The position numbers and the translations under genes are program-made. 64,000 nucleotides of DNA. It comes from Fasciola hepatica. Its lineage: Eukaryota > Platyhelminthes > Trematoda > Plagiorchiida > Fasciolidae. Below, piece by piece: positions 15,089-31,322 of this stretch. The notes under the pieces are model-generated. The model worked only from the letters and a program-made list of their open reading frames with translations. It was not told the origin of the DNA and searched no databases. The stretch covers positions 7,130,001-7,194,000 of the forward strand of contig CANUEZ040000191.1 in NCBI GenBank assembly GCA_948099385.1, read 5' to 3'. Every line of letters begins with the position of its first letter. Positions within the stretch are counted from its first letter, which is position 1.

Positions 15089-17638
15089 TTGTTCAACATA
15101 TACAATACATGATATAGCACAATCCCCAAATTGGCTTCGGCCTCCGCATTAGCTTTGAACAGGAACAACCAAATTCTCGCACACCGATCCAATCCTATGT
15201 TCCATCACTTCTCTATTCATGGGCCTAAGTAAAACCAAGGCATTCCCTTATGAACAATCCCCACACAGATTGCTCATACAATGCAATAGAGCAGTAGCAG
15301 AGTAGATTTGTATAATATGATTCTCCATGCAGTTTGAACACTGAACTGACCATTGAAAATGATGGAAGCACGGTACAGCTTTTTGATCCGCTAAGGGAAT
15401 CATGAGCATTGCACATGGACAGAGCCCACACGGGGACACGAACAAGGGTTGGGTTGAACGAATGTCAGTCGAACACCCAAACCACAAGGCTATCCGATAT
15501 GGGTCTCAACGCATTGTTCAACATATACACAACATGATATAGCACAATCCCCAAATTGGCTTCGGATTTCGCTTTAGCTTTGAACGGTAACAACCAAATT
15601 CTCGCACACCAATCCAATCCTATGTTCGATCAATTCTCTATTTATGGGCCTAAGTAAAACCAAGGCATTCCCTTATGAACAATCCCCACACAGATTGCTC
15701 ATACAATGCAATAGAGCAGTAGCAGAGTAGATTTGTATAATATGATTCTCCATGCAGCTTGAACACTGAACTGACCATTGAAAATGATGGAAGCACTGTA
15801 CAGCTGTTTGATCCGCTAAGGGAATCATAAGCATTGCACATGGACAGAGCCCACACGGGGACACGAACAAGGGTTGGGGTGAACGAATGTCAGTCGAACA
15901 CCCAAACCACAAGGCTATCCGATATGGGTCTCAACGCTTTTTTCAACATATACAATACATGATATAGCACAATCCCCAAATTGGATTCGGCTTTCGCTTT
16001 CGCTTTGAACGGTAACAACGAAATTCTCGCACACCGATCCAATCCTATGTTCCATCACTTCTCTATTTATGGGCCTAAGTAAAACCAAGGCATTCCCTTA
16101 TGAACAATCCACACAGATTACTCATACAATGCAATAGAGCAGTAGCAGAGTAGATTTGTATAATATGATTCTCCATGCAGCTTGAACACTGAACTGACCA
16201 TTGAAAATGATGGAAGCACTGTACAGCTGTTTGATCCGCTAAGGGAATCATGAGCATTGCACATGGACAGAGCCCACACGGGGACACGAACAAGGGTTGG
16301 GGTGAACGAATGTCAGTCGAACACCCAAACCACAAGGCTATCCGATATGGGTCTCAACGCTTTGTTCAACATATACACTACATGATATAGCATAATCCCC
16401 AAATTGGATTCGGCCTCCGCATTAGCTTTGAACGGTAACAACGAAATTCTCGCACACCGATCCAATCCTATGTTCCATCAATTCTCTATTTATGGGCCTA
16501 AGTAAAACCAAGGCATTTCCTTATGAACAATCCCCACACCGATTGCTCATACAATGCAATAGAGCAGTAGCAGAGTAGATTTGTATAATGTGATTCTCCA
16601 TGCAGCTTGAACACTGAACTGACCATTGAAAATGATGGAAGCACTGTACAGCTGTTTGATCCGCTAAGGGAATCATGAGCATTGCACATGGACAGAGCCC
16701 ACACGGGGACACGATCAAGGGTTGGGGTGAACGAACGTCAGTCGAACACCCAAACCACAAGGCTCTCCGATATGGGTCTGAACGATTTGTTCAACATATA
16801 CAATACATGATATAGCACAATCCCCAAATTGGCTTCGGCCTCCGCATTAGCTTTGAACAGGAACAACCAAATTCTCGCACACCGATCCAATCCTATGTTC
16901 CATCACTTCTCTATTCATGGGCCTAAGTAAAACCAAGGCATTCCCTTATGAACAATCCCCACACAGATTGCTCATACAATGCAATAGAGCAGTAGCAGAG
17001 TAGATTTGTATAATATGATTCTCCATGCAGTTTGAACACTGAACTGACCATTGAAAATGATGGAAGCACGGTACAGCTTTTTGATCCGCTAAGGGAATCA
17101 TGAGCATTGCACATGGACAGAGCCCACACGGGGACACGAACAAGGGTTGGGTTGAACGAATGTCAGTCGAACACCCAAACCACAAGGCTATCCGATATGG
17201 GTCTCAACGCATTGTTCAACATATACACAACATGATATAGCACAATCCCCAAATTGGCTTCGGATTTCGCTTTCGCTTTGAACGGTAACAACCAAATTCT
17301 CGCACACCAATCCAATCCTATGTTCGATCAATTCTCTATTTATGGGCCTAAGTAAAACCAAGGCATTCCCTTATGAACAATCCCCACACAGATTGCTCAT
17401 ACAATGCAATAGAGCAGTAGCAGAGTAGATTTGTATAATATGATTCTCCATGCAGCTTGAACACTGAACTGACCATTGAAAATGATGGAAGCACTGTACA
17501 GCTGTTTGATCCGCTAAGGGAATCATAAGCATTGCACATGGACAGAGCCCACACGGGGACACGAACAAGGGTTGGGGTGAACGAATGTCAGTCGAACACC
17601 CAAACCACAAGGCTATCCGATATGGGTCTCAACGCTTT
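15089..17638. repeat. Duplicated two-monomer satellite block (1,698 bp apart)
   Basis: Positions 15089-15940 and 16787-17638 share private variants: GAACAGGAACAACC, CATGCAGTTTGAAC, GCTTTTTGATCC, CAACGCATTG, CCAATCCAATCC, TGTTCGATCAATTC and AATCATAAGC. I saw one mismatch inside, at about 15555 (TTTAGC versus TTTCGC). The monomers between the two copies belong to other subtypes, so the original event copied about four monomers and was partly overwritten. Confidence 0.7.
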
Positions 17639-20600
17639 GTTCAACATATACACTACATGATATAGCATAATCCCCAAATTGGCTTCGGCTTTCGCTTTCG
17701 CTTTGAACGGTAACAACCAAATTCTCGCACACCGATCCAATCCTATGTTCCATCACTTCTCTATTTATGGGCCTAAGTAAAACCAAGGCATTCCCTTATG
17801 AACAATCCACACAGATTACTCATACAATGCAATAGAGCAGTAGCAGAGTAGATTTGTATAATATGATTCTCCATGCAGCTTGAACACTGAACTGACCATT
17901 GAAAATGATGGAAGCACTGTACAGCTGTTTGATCCGCTAAGGGAATCATGAGCATTGCACATGGACAGAGCCCACACGGGGACACGATCAAGGGTTGGGG
18001 TGAACGAACGTCAGTCGAACACCCAAACCACAAGGCTATCCGATATGGGTCTGAACGATTTGTTCAACATATACAATACATGATATAGCACAATCACTAA
18101 ATTGGCTTCGGCCTCCGCATTAGCTTTGAACAGGAACAACAAAATTCTCGCACACCGATCCAATCCTATGTTCCATCACTTCTCTATTCATGGGCCTAAG
18201 TAAAACCAAGGCATTCCCTTATGAACAATCCACACACAGATTGCTCATACAATGCAATAGAGCAGTAGCAGAGTAGATTTGTGTAATATGATTCTCCATG
18301 CAGCTTGAACACTGAACTGACCATTGAAAATGATGGAAGCACTGTACAGCTGTTTGATCCGCTAAGGGAATCATGAGCATTGCACATGGACAGAGCCCAC
18401 ACGGGGACACGAACAAGGGTTGGGTTGAACGATTGTCAGTCGAACACCCAAACCACAAGGCTATCCGATATGGGTCTGAACGCATTGTTCAACATATACA
18501 CAACATGATATAGCACAATCCTCAAATTGGCTTCGGATTTCGCTTTCGCTTTGAACGGTAACAACGAAATTCTCGCACACCGATCCAATCCTATGTTCGA
18601 TCAATTCTCTATTTATGGGCCTAAGTAAAACCAAGGCATTCCCTTATGAACAATCCACACAGATTACTCATACAATGCAATAGAGCAGTAGCAGAGTAGA
18701 TTTGTGTAATATGATTCTCCATGCAGCTTGAACACTGAACTGACCATTGAAAATGATGGAAGCACGGTACAGCTTTTTGATCCGCTAAGGGAATCATGAG
18801 CATTGCACATGGACAGAGCCCACACGGGGACACGAACAAGGGTTGGGTTGAACGAATGTCAGTCGAACACCCAAACCACAAGGCTATCCGATATGGGTCT
18901 CAACGCTTTGTTCAACATATACAATACATGATATAGCACAATCCTCAAATTGGCTTCGGATTTCGCTTTCGCTTTGAACGGTAACAACCAAATTCTCGCA
19001 CACCGATCCAATCCTATGTTCGATCAATTCTCTATTTATGGGCCTAAGTAAAACCAAGGCATTCCCTTATGAACAATCCCCACACAGATTGCTCATAAAA
19101 TGCAATAGAGGAGTAGCAGAGTAGATTTGTATAATATGATTCTCCATGCAGCTTGAACACTGAACTGACCATTGAAAATGATGGAAGCACTGTACAGCTG
19201 TTTGATCCGCTAAGGGAATCATGAGCATTGCACATGGACAGAGCCCACACGGGGACACGAACAAGGGTTGGGTTGAACGAATGTCAGTCGAACACCCAAA
19301 CCACAAGGCTATCCGATATGGGTCTCAACGCATTGTTCAACATATACACAACATGATATAGCACAATCCCCAAATTGGCTTCGGCTTTCGCTTTCGCTTT
19401 GAACGGTAACAACCAAATTCTCGCACACCGATCCAATCCTATGTTCGATCAATTCTCTATTTATGGGCCTAAGTAAAACCAAGGCATTCCCTTATGAACA
19501 ATCCCCACACAGATTGCTCATAAAATGCAATAGAGGAGTAGCAGAGTAGATTTGTATAATATGATTCTCCATGCAGCTTGAACACTGAACTGACCATTGA
19601 AAATTATGGAAGCACTGTACAGCTGTTTGATCCGCTAAGGGAATCATAAGCATTGCACATGGACAGAGCCCACACGGGGACACGAACAAGGGTTGGGGTG
19701 AACGAATGTCAGTCGAACACCCAAACCACAAGGCTATCCGATATGGGTCTCAAAGCTTTGTTCAACATATACACTACATGATATAGCACAATCCCCAAAT
19801 TGGCTTCGGCCTCCGCATTAGCTTTGAACGGTAACAACGAACTTCTCGCACACCGATCCAATCCTATGTTCCATCACTTCTCTATTTATGGGCCTAAGTA
19901 AAACCAAGGCATTCCCTTATGAACAATCCCCACACAGATTACTCATACAATGCAAAAGAGCAGTAGCAGAGTAGATTTGTATAATATGATTCTCCATGCA
20001 GCTTGAACACTGAACTGACCATTGAAAATGATGGAAGCACTGTACAGCTGTTTGATCCGCTAAGGGAATCATGAGCATTGCACATGGACAGAGCCCACAC
20101 GGGGACACGAACAAGGGTTGGGGTGAACGAGTGTCAGTCGAACACCCAAACCACAAGGCTATCCGATATGGGTCTCAACGCTTTGTTCAACATATACACT
20201 ACATGATATAGCATAATCCCCAAATTGGCTTCGGCTTTTGCTTTCGCTTTCAACGGTAATAATCAAATTCTCGCACACCGATCCAATCCTATGTTCCATC
20301 ACTTCTCTATTTATGGGCCTAAGTAAAACCAAGGCATTCCCTTATGAACAATCCCCACAAAGATTACTCATACAATGCAATAGAGGAGTAGCAGAGTAGA
20401 TTTGTATAATATGATTCTCCATGCAGCTTGAACACTGAACTGACCATTGAAAATTATGGAAGCACTGTACAGCTGTTTGATCCGCTAAGGGAATCATAAG
20501 CATTGCACATGGACAGAGCCCACACGGGGACACGAACAAGGGTTGGGGTGAACGAATGTCAGTCGAACACCCAAACCACAAGGCTATCCGATATGGGTCT

Positions 20601-23600
20601 CAAAGCTTTGTTCAACATATACACTACATGATATAGCACAATCCCCAAATTGGCTTCGGCCTCCGCATTAGCTTTGAACGGTAACAACGAACTTCTCGCA
20701 CACCGATCCAATCCTATGTTCCATCACTTCTCTATTTATGGGCCTAAGTAAAACCAAGGCATTCCCTTATGAACAATCCCCACACAGATTGCTCATACAA
20801 TGCAATAGAGCAGTAGCAGAGTAGATTTGTATAATATGATTCTCCATGCAGCTTGAACACTGAACTGACCATTGAAAATGATGGAAGCACTGTACAGCTG
20901 TTTGATCCGCTAAGGGAATCATGAGCATTGCACATGGACAGAGCCCACACGGGGACACGAACAAGGGTTGGGGTGAACGAATGTCAGTCGAACACCCAAA
21001 CCACAAGGCTATCCGATATGGGTCTCAACGCTTTGTTCAACATATACACTACATGATATAGCATAATCCCCAAATTGGATTCGGCTTTCGCTTTCGCTTT
21101 CAACGGTAACAACCAAATTCTCGCACACCGATCCAATCCTATGTTCCATCACTTCTCTATTTATGGGCCTAAGTAAAACCAAGGCATTCCCTTATGAACA
21201 ATCCCCACACAGATTGCTCATACAATGCAATAGAGCAGTAGCAGAGTAGATTTGTATTATATGATTCTCCATGCAGCTTGAACACTGAACTGACCATTGA
21301 AAATTATGGAAGCACTGTACAGCTGTTTGATCCGCTAAGGGAATCATGAGCATTGCACATGGACAGAGCCCACACGGGGACACGAACAAGGGTTGGGGTG
21401 AACGAATGTCAGTCGAACACCCAAACCACAAGGCTATCCGAAATGGGTCTCAACGCTTTGTTCAACATATACAATACATGATATAGCACAATCACCAAAT
21501 TGGCTTCGGCCTCCGCATTAGCTTTGAACGTTAACAACGAAATTCTCGCACACCGATCCAATCCTATGTTCCATCACTTCTCTATTCATGGGCCTAAGTA
21601 AAACCAAGGCATTCCCTTATGTACAATCCACACACAGATTGCTCATACAATGCAATAGAGCAGTAGCAGTGTAGATTTGTATAATATGATTCTCCATGCA
21701 GCTTGAACACTGAACTGACCATTGAAAATGATGGAAGCACTGTACAGCTGTTTGATCCGCTAAGGGAATCATGAGCATTGCACATGGACAGAGCCCACAC
21801 GGGGACACGAACAAGGGTTGTGTTGAACGAATGTCAGTCGAACACCCAAACCACAAGGCTATCCGATATGGGTCTCAACGCTTTGTTCAACATATACACA
21901 ACATGATATAGCACAATCCTCAAATTGGCTTCGGATTTCGCTTTCGCTTTGAACGGTAACAACCAAATTCTCGCACACCGATCCAATCCTATGTTCGATC
22001 AATTCTCTATTTATGGGCCTAAGTAAAACCAAGGCATTCCCTTATGAACAATCCCCACACAGATTGCTCATAAAATGCAATAGAGGAGTAGCAGAGTAGA
22101 TTTGTATAATATGATTCTCCATGCAGCTTGAACACTGAACTGGCCATTGAAAATTATGGAGGCACTGTACAGCTGTTTGATCCGCTAAGGGAATCATAAG
22201 CATTGCACATGGACAGAGCCCACACGGGGACACGAACAAGGGTTGGGGTGAACGAATGTCAGTCGAACACCCAAACCACAAGGCTATCCGATATGGGTCT
22301 CAAAGCTTTGTTCAACATATACAATACATGATATAGCACAATCCCCAAATTGGATTCGGCCTCCGCATTAGCTTTGAAAGATAACAACGAACTTCTCGCA
22401 CACCGATCCAATCCTATGTTCCATCACTTCTCTATTTATGGGCCTAAGTAAAACCAAGGCATTCCCTTATGAACAATCCACACAGATTACTCATACAATG
22501 CAATAGAGCAGTAGCAGAGTAGATTTGTATAATATGATTCTCCATGCAGCTTGAACACTGAACTGACCATTGAAAATGATGGAAGCACTGTACAGCTGTT
22601 TGATCCGCTAAGGGAATCATGAGCATTGCACATGGACAGAGCCCACACGGGGACACGAACAAGGGTTGGGGTGAACGAATGTCAGTCGAACACCCAAACC
22701 ACAAGGCTATCCGATATGGGTCTCAACGCTTTGTTCAACATATACACTACATGATATAGCATAATCCCCAAATTGGCTTCGGCTTTCGCTTTCGCTTTCA
22801 ACGGTAATAATCAAATTCTCGCACACCGATCCAATCCTATGTTCCATCACTTCTCTATTTATGGGCCTAAGTAAAACCAAGGCATTCCATTATGAACAAT
22901 CCCCACACAGATTGCTCATACAATGCAATAGAGCAGTAGCAGAGTAGATTTGTATAATATGATTCTCCATGCAGCTTGAACACTGAACTGACCATTGAAA
23001 ATGATGGAAGCACTGTACAGTTGTTTGATCCGCTAAGGGAATCATGAGCATTGCACATGGACAGAGCCCACACGGGGACACGAACAATGGTTTGGGTGAA
23101 CGAACGTCAGTCGAACACCCAAACTACAAGGCTATCCGATATGGGTCTCAACGCTTTGTTCAACATATACAATACATGATATAGCACAATCCCCAAATTG
23201 GTTGGGCCTCCGCATTAACTTTGAACGGTAACAACCAAATTCTCGCACACCGATCCAATCCTATGTTCCATCAATTCTCTATTTATGGGCCTAAGTAAAA
23301 CCAAGGCATTCCCTTATGAACAATCCCCACACAGATTGCTCATACAATGCAATAGAGCAGTAGCAGAGTAGATTTGTATAATATGATTCTCCATGCAGCT
23401 TGAACACTGAACTGACCATTGAAAATGATGGAAGCACTGTACAGCTGTTTGATCCGCTAAGGGAATCATGAGCATTGCACATGGACAGAGCCCACACGGG
23501 GACACGAACAAGGGTTGGGGTGAACGAATGTCAGTCGAACACCCAAACCACAAGGCTATCCGATATGGGTCTCAAAGCTTTGTTCAACATATACACTACA

Positions 23601-26600
23601 TGATATAGCACAATCCCCAAATTGGCTTCGGCCTCCGCATTAGCTTTGAACGGTAACAACCAAATTCTCGCACACCGATCCAATCCTATGTTCCATCACT
23701 TCTCTATTTATGGGCCTAAGTAAAACCAAGGCATCCCCTTATGAACAATCCACACAGATTACTCATACAATGCAATAGAGCAGTAGCAGAGTAGATTTGT
23801 ATTATATGATTCTTCATGCAGCTTGAACACTGAACTGACCATTGAAAATTATGGAAGCACTGTACAGCTGGTTGATCCGCTAAGGGAATCATGAGCATTG
23901 CACATGGACAGAGCCCACACGGGGACACGAACAAGGGTTGGGGTGAACGAATGTCAGTCGAACACCCAAACCACAAGGCTATCCGATATGGGTCTCAACG
24001 CTTTGTTCAACATATACACTACATGATATAGCACAATCCCCAAATTGGATTCGGCTTTCGCTTTCGCTTTGAACGGTAACAATCAAATTCTCGCACACCG
24101 ATCCAATCCTATGTTCCATCACTTCTCTATTTATGGGCCTAAGTAAAACCAAGGCATTCCCTTATGAACAATCCCCACACAGATTGCTCATACAATGCAC
24201 TAGAGCAGTAGCAGAGTAGATTTGTATAATATGATTCTCCATGCAGCTTGAACACTGAACTGACCATTGAAAATGATGGAAGCACTGTACAGCTGTTTGA
24301 TCCGCTAAGGGAATCATGAGCATTGCACATGGACAGAGCCCACACGGGGACACGAACAAGGGTTGGGGTGAACGAATGTCAGTCGAACACCCAAACCACA
24401 AGGCTATCCCATATGGGTCTCAACGCTTTGTTCAACATATACACCACATGATATAGCACAATCCCCAAATTGGCTCAAGCTTTCGCTTTCGCTTTCAACG
24501 GTAATAATCAAATTCTCGCACACCGATCCAATCCTATGTTCCATCACTTCTCTATTCATGGGCCTAAGTAAAACCAAGGCATTCCCTTATGAACAATCCC
24601 CACACAGATTGCTCATACAATGCAATAGAGCAGTAGCAGAGTAAATTTGTATTATATGATTCTCCATGCAGCTTGAACACTGAGCTGACCATTGAAAATT
24701 ATGGAAGCACTGTACAGCTGTTTGATCCGCTAAGGGAATCATGAGCATTGCACGTGGACAGAGCCCACACGGGGACACGAACAAGGGTTGGGGTGAACGA
24801 ATGTCAGTCGAACACCCAAACCACAAGGCTATCCGATATGGGTCTCAACGCTTTGTTCAACATATACACTACATGATATAGCATAATCCCCAAATTGGAT
24901 TCGGCTTTCGCTTTCGCTTTCAACGGTAACAACCAAATTCTCGCACACCGATCCAATCCTATGTTCCATCACTTCTCTAGTTATGGGCCTAAGTAAAACC
25001 AAGGCATTCCCTTATGAACAATCCCCACACAGATTGCTCATACAATGCAATAGAGCAGTAGCAGAGTAGATTTGTATAATATGATTCTCCATGCAGCTTG
25101 AACACTGAACTGACCATTGAAAATGATGGAAGCACGGTACAGCTGTTTGATCCGCTAAGGGAATCATGAGCATTGCACATGGACAGAGCCCACACGGGGA
25201 CACGAACAAGGGTTTGGGTGAACGAACGTCAGTCGAACACCCAAACCACAAGGCTATCCGATATGGGTCTCAACGCTTTGTTCAACATATACACTACATT
25301 ATATAGCATAATCTCCAAATTGGCTTCGGCTTTCGCTTTCGCTTTCAGCGGTAATAATCAAATTCTCGCACATCGATCCAATCCTATGTTCCATCACTTC
25401 TCTATTCATGGGCCTAAGTAAAACCAAGGCATTCCCTTATGAACAATCCCCACACAGATTGCTCATACAATGCAATAGAGCAGTAGCAGAGTAAATTTGT
25501 ATTATATGATTCTCCATGCAGCTTGAACACTGAACTGACCATTGAAAATGATGGAAGCACTGTACAGCTGTTTGATCCGCTAAGGGAATCATGAGCATTG
25601 CACGTGGACAGAGCCCACACGGGGACACGAACAAGGGTTGGGGTGAACGAATGTCAGTCGAACACCCAAACCACAAGGCTATCCGATATGGGTCTCAACG
25701 CTTTGTTCAACATATACACTACATGATATAGCATAATCCCCAAATTGGATTCGGCTTTCGCTTTCGCTTTCAACGGTAATAATCAAATTCTCGCACACCG
25801 ATCCAATCCTATGTTCCATCACTTCTCTAGTTATGGGCCTAAGTAAAACCAAGGCATTCCCTTATGAACAATCCCCACACAGATTGCTCATACAATGCAA
25901 TAGAGCAGTAGCAGAGTAGATTTGTATAATATGATTCTCCATGCAGCTTGAACACTGAACTGACCATTGAAAATGATGGAAGCACGGTACAGCTGTTTGA
26001 TCCGCTAAGGGAATCATGAGCATTGCACATGGACAGAGCCCACACGGGGACACGAACAAGGGTTTGGGTGAACGAACGTCAGTCGAACACCCAAACCACA
26101 AGGCTATCCGATATGGGTCTCAAAGCTTTGTTCAACATATACACTACATTATATAGCATAATCTCCAAATTGGCTTCGGATTTCGCTTTCGCTTTCAACG
26201 GTAATAATCAGATTCTCGCACACCGATCCAATCCTATGTTCCATCACTTCTCTATTTATGGGCCTAAGTAAAACCAAGGCATTCCCTTATGAACAATCCC
26301 CACACAGATTGCTCATACAATGCAATAGAGCAGTAGCAGAGTAGATTTGTATAATATGATTCTCCATGCAGCTTGAACACTGAACTGACCATTGAAAATG
26401 ATGGAAGCACTGTACAGCTGTTTGATCCGCTAAGGGAATCATGAGCATTGCACATGGACAGAGCCCACACGGGGACACGAACAAGGGTTTGGGTGAACGA
26501 ACGTCAGTGGAACACCCAAACCACAAGGCTATCCGATATGGTTCTCAACGCTTTGTTCAACATATACAATACATGATATAGCACAATCCCCAAAATGGAT

Positions 26601-29600
26601 TCGGCTTTCGCTTTCGCTTTGAACGGTAACAACCAAATTCTCGCGCACCGATCCAATCCTATGTTCCATCACTTCTCCATTTATGGGCCTAAGTAAAACC
26701 AAGGCATTCCATTATGAACAATCCCCACACAGATTGCTCATACAATGCAATAGAGCAGTAGCAGAGTAGATTTGTATAATATGATTCTCCATGCAGCTTG
26801 AACACTGAACTGACCATTGAAAATGATGGAAGCACTGTACAGCTGTTTGATCCGCTAAGGGAATCATGAGCATTGCACATGGACAGAGCCCACACGGGGA
26901 CACGAACAAGGGTTTGGGTGAACGAACGTCAGTCGAACACCCAAACCACAAGGCTATCCGATATGGGTCTCAACGCTTTGTTCAACATATACAATACATG
27001 ATATAGCACAATCCCCAAATTGGCTTCGGCCTCCGCATTAGCTTTGAACGGTAACAACCAAATTCTCGCACACCGATCCAATCCTATGTTCCATCAATTC
27101 TCTATTTATGGGCCTAAGTAAAACCAAGGCATTCCCTTATGAACAATCCCCACACAGATTGCTCATACAATGCAATAGAGCAGTAGCAGAGTAGATTTGT
27201 ATTATATGATTCTCCATGCAGCTTGAACACTGAACTGACCATTGAAAATGATGGAAGCACTGTACAGCTGTTTGATCCGCTAAGGGAATCATGAGCATTG
27301 CACATGGACAGAGCCCACACGGGGACAAGAACAAGGGTTGGGCTGAACGAATGTCAGTCGAACACCCAAACCACAAGGCTATCCGATATGGGTCTCAACG
27401 GTTTGTTCGACATATACACTACATGATATAGCCTAATCCCCCAATTGGCTTCGGCCTCCGCATTAGCTTTGAACGGTAACAACCAAATTCTCGCGCACCG
27501 ATCCAATCCTATGTTCCATCAATTCTCTATTTATGTGCCTAAGTAAAACCAAGGCATTCCCTTATGAACAATCCCCACACAGATTGCTCATACAATGCAA
27601 TAGAGCAGTAGCAGAGTAGATTTGTATTATATGATTCTGCATGCAGCTTGACCACTGTACTGACCATTGAAAATGATGGAAGCACTGTACAGCTGTTTGA
27701 TCCGCTAAGGGAATCATGAGCATTGCACATGGACAGAGCCCACACGGGGACACGAACAAGGGTCGGGGTGAACGAACGTCAGTGGAACACCCAAACCACA
27801 AGGCTATCCGAAATGGGTCTCAACGCTTTGTTCAAAATATACACTACATGATATAGCACAATCCCCAAATTGGATTCGGCTTTCGCGTTCGCATTGAACG
27901 GTAACAACCAAATTCTCGCGCACCGATCCAATCCTATGTTCCATCACTTCTCTATTTATGGGCCTAAGTAAAACCAAGGCATTCCCTTATGAACAATCCC
28001 CACACAGATTGCTCATACAATGCAATAGAGCAGTAGCAGAGTAGATTTGTATAATATGATTCTCCATGCAGCTTGAACACTGAACTGACCATTGAAAATG
28101 ATGGAAGCACTGTACAGCTGTTTGATCCGCTAAGGGAATCATGAGCATTGCACATGGACAGCGCCCACACGGGGACACGAACAAGGGTTGGCTGAACGAA
28201 TGTCAGTCGAACACCCAAACCACTAGGCTATCCGATATGGGTCTCAACGCTTTGTTCAACATATACAATACATGATATAGCACAATCCCCAAATTGGCTT
28301 CGGCCTCCGCATTAGCTTTGAACGGTAACAACCAAATTCTCGCACACCGATCCAATCCTATGTTCCATCAATTCTCTATTTATGGGCCTAAGTAAAACCA
28401 AGGCATTCCCTTATGAACAATCCCCACACAGATTGCTCATACAATGCAATAGAGCAGTAGCAGAGTAGATTTGTATTATATGATTCTCCATGCAGCTTGA
28501 ACACTGAACTGACCATTGAAAATGATGGAAGCACTGTACAGCTGTTTGATCCGCTAAGGGAATCATGAGCATTGCACATGGACAGAGCCCACACGGGGAC
28601 ACGAACAAGGGTTTGGGTGAACGAACGTCAGTCGAACACCCAAACCACAGGGCTATCCGATATGGGTCTCAACGCTTTGTTCAACATATACACTACTTGA
28701 TATAGCACAATCCCCAAATTGGCTTCGGCCTCCGCATTAGCTTTGAACGGTAACAACCAAATTCTCGCACACCGATCCAATCATATGTTCCATCAATTCT
28801 CTATTTATGGGCCTAAGTAAAACCAAGGCATTCCCTTATGAACAATCCCCACACAGATTGCTCATACAATGCAATAGAGCAGTAGCAGAGTAGATTTGTA
28901 TAATATGATTCTCCATGCAGCTTGAACACTGAACTGACCATTGAAAATGATGGAAGCACTGTACAGCTGTTTGATCCGCTAGGGGAATCAAGAGCATTGC
29001 ACATGGACAGAGCCCACACGGGGACACGAACAAGGGTTTGGGTGAACGATTGTCAGTCGAACACCCAAACCACAAGGCTATCCGATATGGGTCTCAACGC
29101 TTTGTTCAAAATATACACTACATGATATAGCACAATCCCCAAATTGGATTCGGCTTTCGCTTTCGCTTTGAACGGTAACAACCAAATTCTCGCGCACCGA
29201 TCCAATCCTATGTTCCATCAATTCTCTATTTATGGGCCTAAGTAAAACCAAGGCATTCCCTTATGAACAATCCCCACACAGATTGATCATACAATGCAAT
29301 AGAGCAGTAGCAGAGTAGATTTGTATAATATGATTCTCCATGCAGTTTGAACACTGAACTGACCATTGAAAATGATGGAAGCACTGTAGAGCTGTTTGAT
29401 CCGCTAAGGGAATCATGAGCATTGCACATGGACAGAGCCCACACGGGGACACGAACAAGCGTTTGGGTGAACGAATGTCAGTCGAACACCAAAACCACAA
29501 GGCTATCCGATATGGGTCTCAACGCTTTGTTCAACATATACACTACATGATATAGCACAATCCCCAAATTGGATTCGGCTTTCGCTTTCGCTTCGAACGG

Positions 29601-31322
29601 TAACAACCAAATTCTCGCACACCGATCCAATCCTATGTTCCATCACTTCTCTATTTATGGGCCTAAGTAAAATCAAGGCATTCCCTTATGAACAATCCCC
29701 ACACAGATTGCTCATACAATGCAATAGAGCAGTAGCAGAGTAGATTTGTATAATATGATACTCCATGCAGCTTGAACACTGAGCTGACCATTGAAAATGA
29801 TGGAAGCACTGTACAGCTGTTTGATCCGCTAAGGGAATCATGAGCATTGCACATGGACAGAGCCCACACGGGGACACGAACAAGGGTTGGGGTGAACGAA
29901 TGTCAGTCGAACACCCAAACCACAAGGCTATCCGATATGGGTCTCAACGCTTTGTTCAACATATACAATACATGATATAGCACAATCCCCAAATTGGCTT
30001 CCGCTTTCGCTTTGGCTTTGAACGGTAACAACCAAATTCTCGCAAACCGATCCAATTCTATGTTCCATCACTTCTCTATTTATGTGCCTAAGTAAAACCA
30101 AGGCATTCCCTTATGAACAATCCCCACACAGATTGCTCATACAATGCAATAGAGCAGTAGCAGAGTAGATTTGTATAATATGATTCTCCATGCAGTTTGA
30201 ACACTGAACTGACCATTGAAAATGATGGAAGCACTGTACAGCTGTTTGATCCGCTAAGGGAATCATGAGCATTGCACATGGACAGAGCCCACACGGGGAC
30301 ACAAACAAGGGTTTGGGTGAACGATTGTCAGTCGAACACCCAAACCACAAGGCTATCCGATATGGGTCTCAACGCTTTGTTCAACATATACAATACATGA
30401 TATAGCACAATCCCCAAATTGGATTCGGCTTTCGCTTTCGCTTTGAACGGTAACAACCAAATTCTCGCGCAACGATCCAATCCTATGTTCCATCACTTCT
30501 CCATTTATGGGCCTAAGTAAAACCGAGGCATTCCCTTATGAACAATCCCCACACAGATTGCTCATACAATGCAATAGAGCAGTAGCAGATTAGATTTGTA
30601 TAATATGATACTCCATGCAGCTTGAACACTGAACTGACCATTGAAAATGATGGAAGCACTGTACAGCTGTTTGATCCGCTAAGGGAATCATGAGCATTGC
30701 ACATGGACAGAGCCCACACGGGGACACGAACAAGGGTTGGGGTGAACGAACGTCAGTCGAACACCCAAACCACAAGGCTATCCGATATGGGTCTCAACGC
30801 TTTGTTCAACATATACAATACATGATATAGCACAATCCCCAAATTGGATTCGGATTTCGCTTTCGCTTTGAACGGTAACAACCAAATTCTCGCACACCGA
30901 TCCAATCCTATGTTCCATCAATTCTCTATTTATGGGCCTAAGTAAAACCAAGGCATTCCCTTATGTACAATCCACACACAGATTGCTCATACAATGCAAT
31001 AGAGCAGTAGCAGAGTAGATTTGTATAATATGATTCTCCATGCAGCTTGAACACTGAACTGACCATTGAAAATGATGGAAGCACTGTACAGCTGTTTGAT
31101 CCGCTAAGGGAATCATGAGCATTGCACATGGACAGCGCCCACACGGGGACACGAACAAGGGTTGGGGTGAACGATTGTCAGTCGAACACCCAAACCACAA
31201 GGCTATCCCATATGGGTCTCAACGCTTTGTTCAACATATACAATACATGATATAGCACAATCCCCAAATTGGATTCGGCTTTCGCTTTCACTTTCAAAGG
31301 TAACAATCAATTTCTCGCACAC

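Noticed and set aside
25173..26271. Plus-strand 82-codon ORFs in satellite monomers (similar ones at 28922, 40033, 41307, 57594 and later)
   Set aside because: They exist only where single substitutions remove a stop codon, and differ in length from monomer to monomer. They are chance frames in the satellite.
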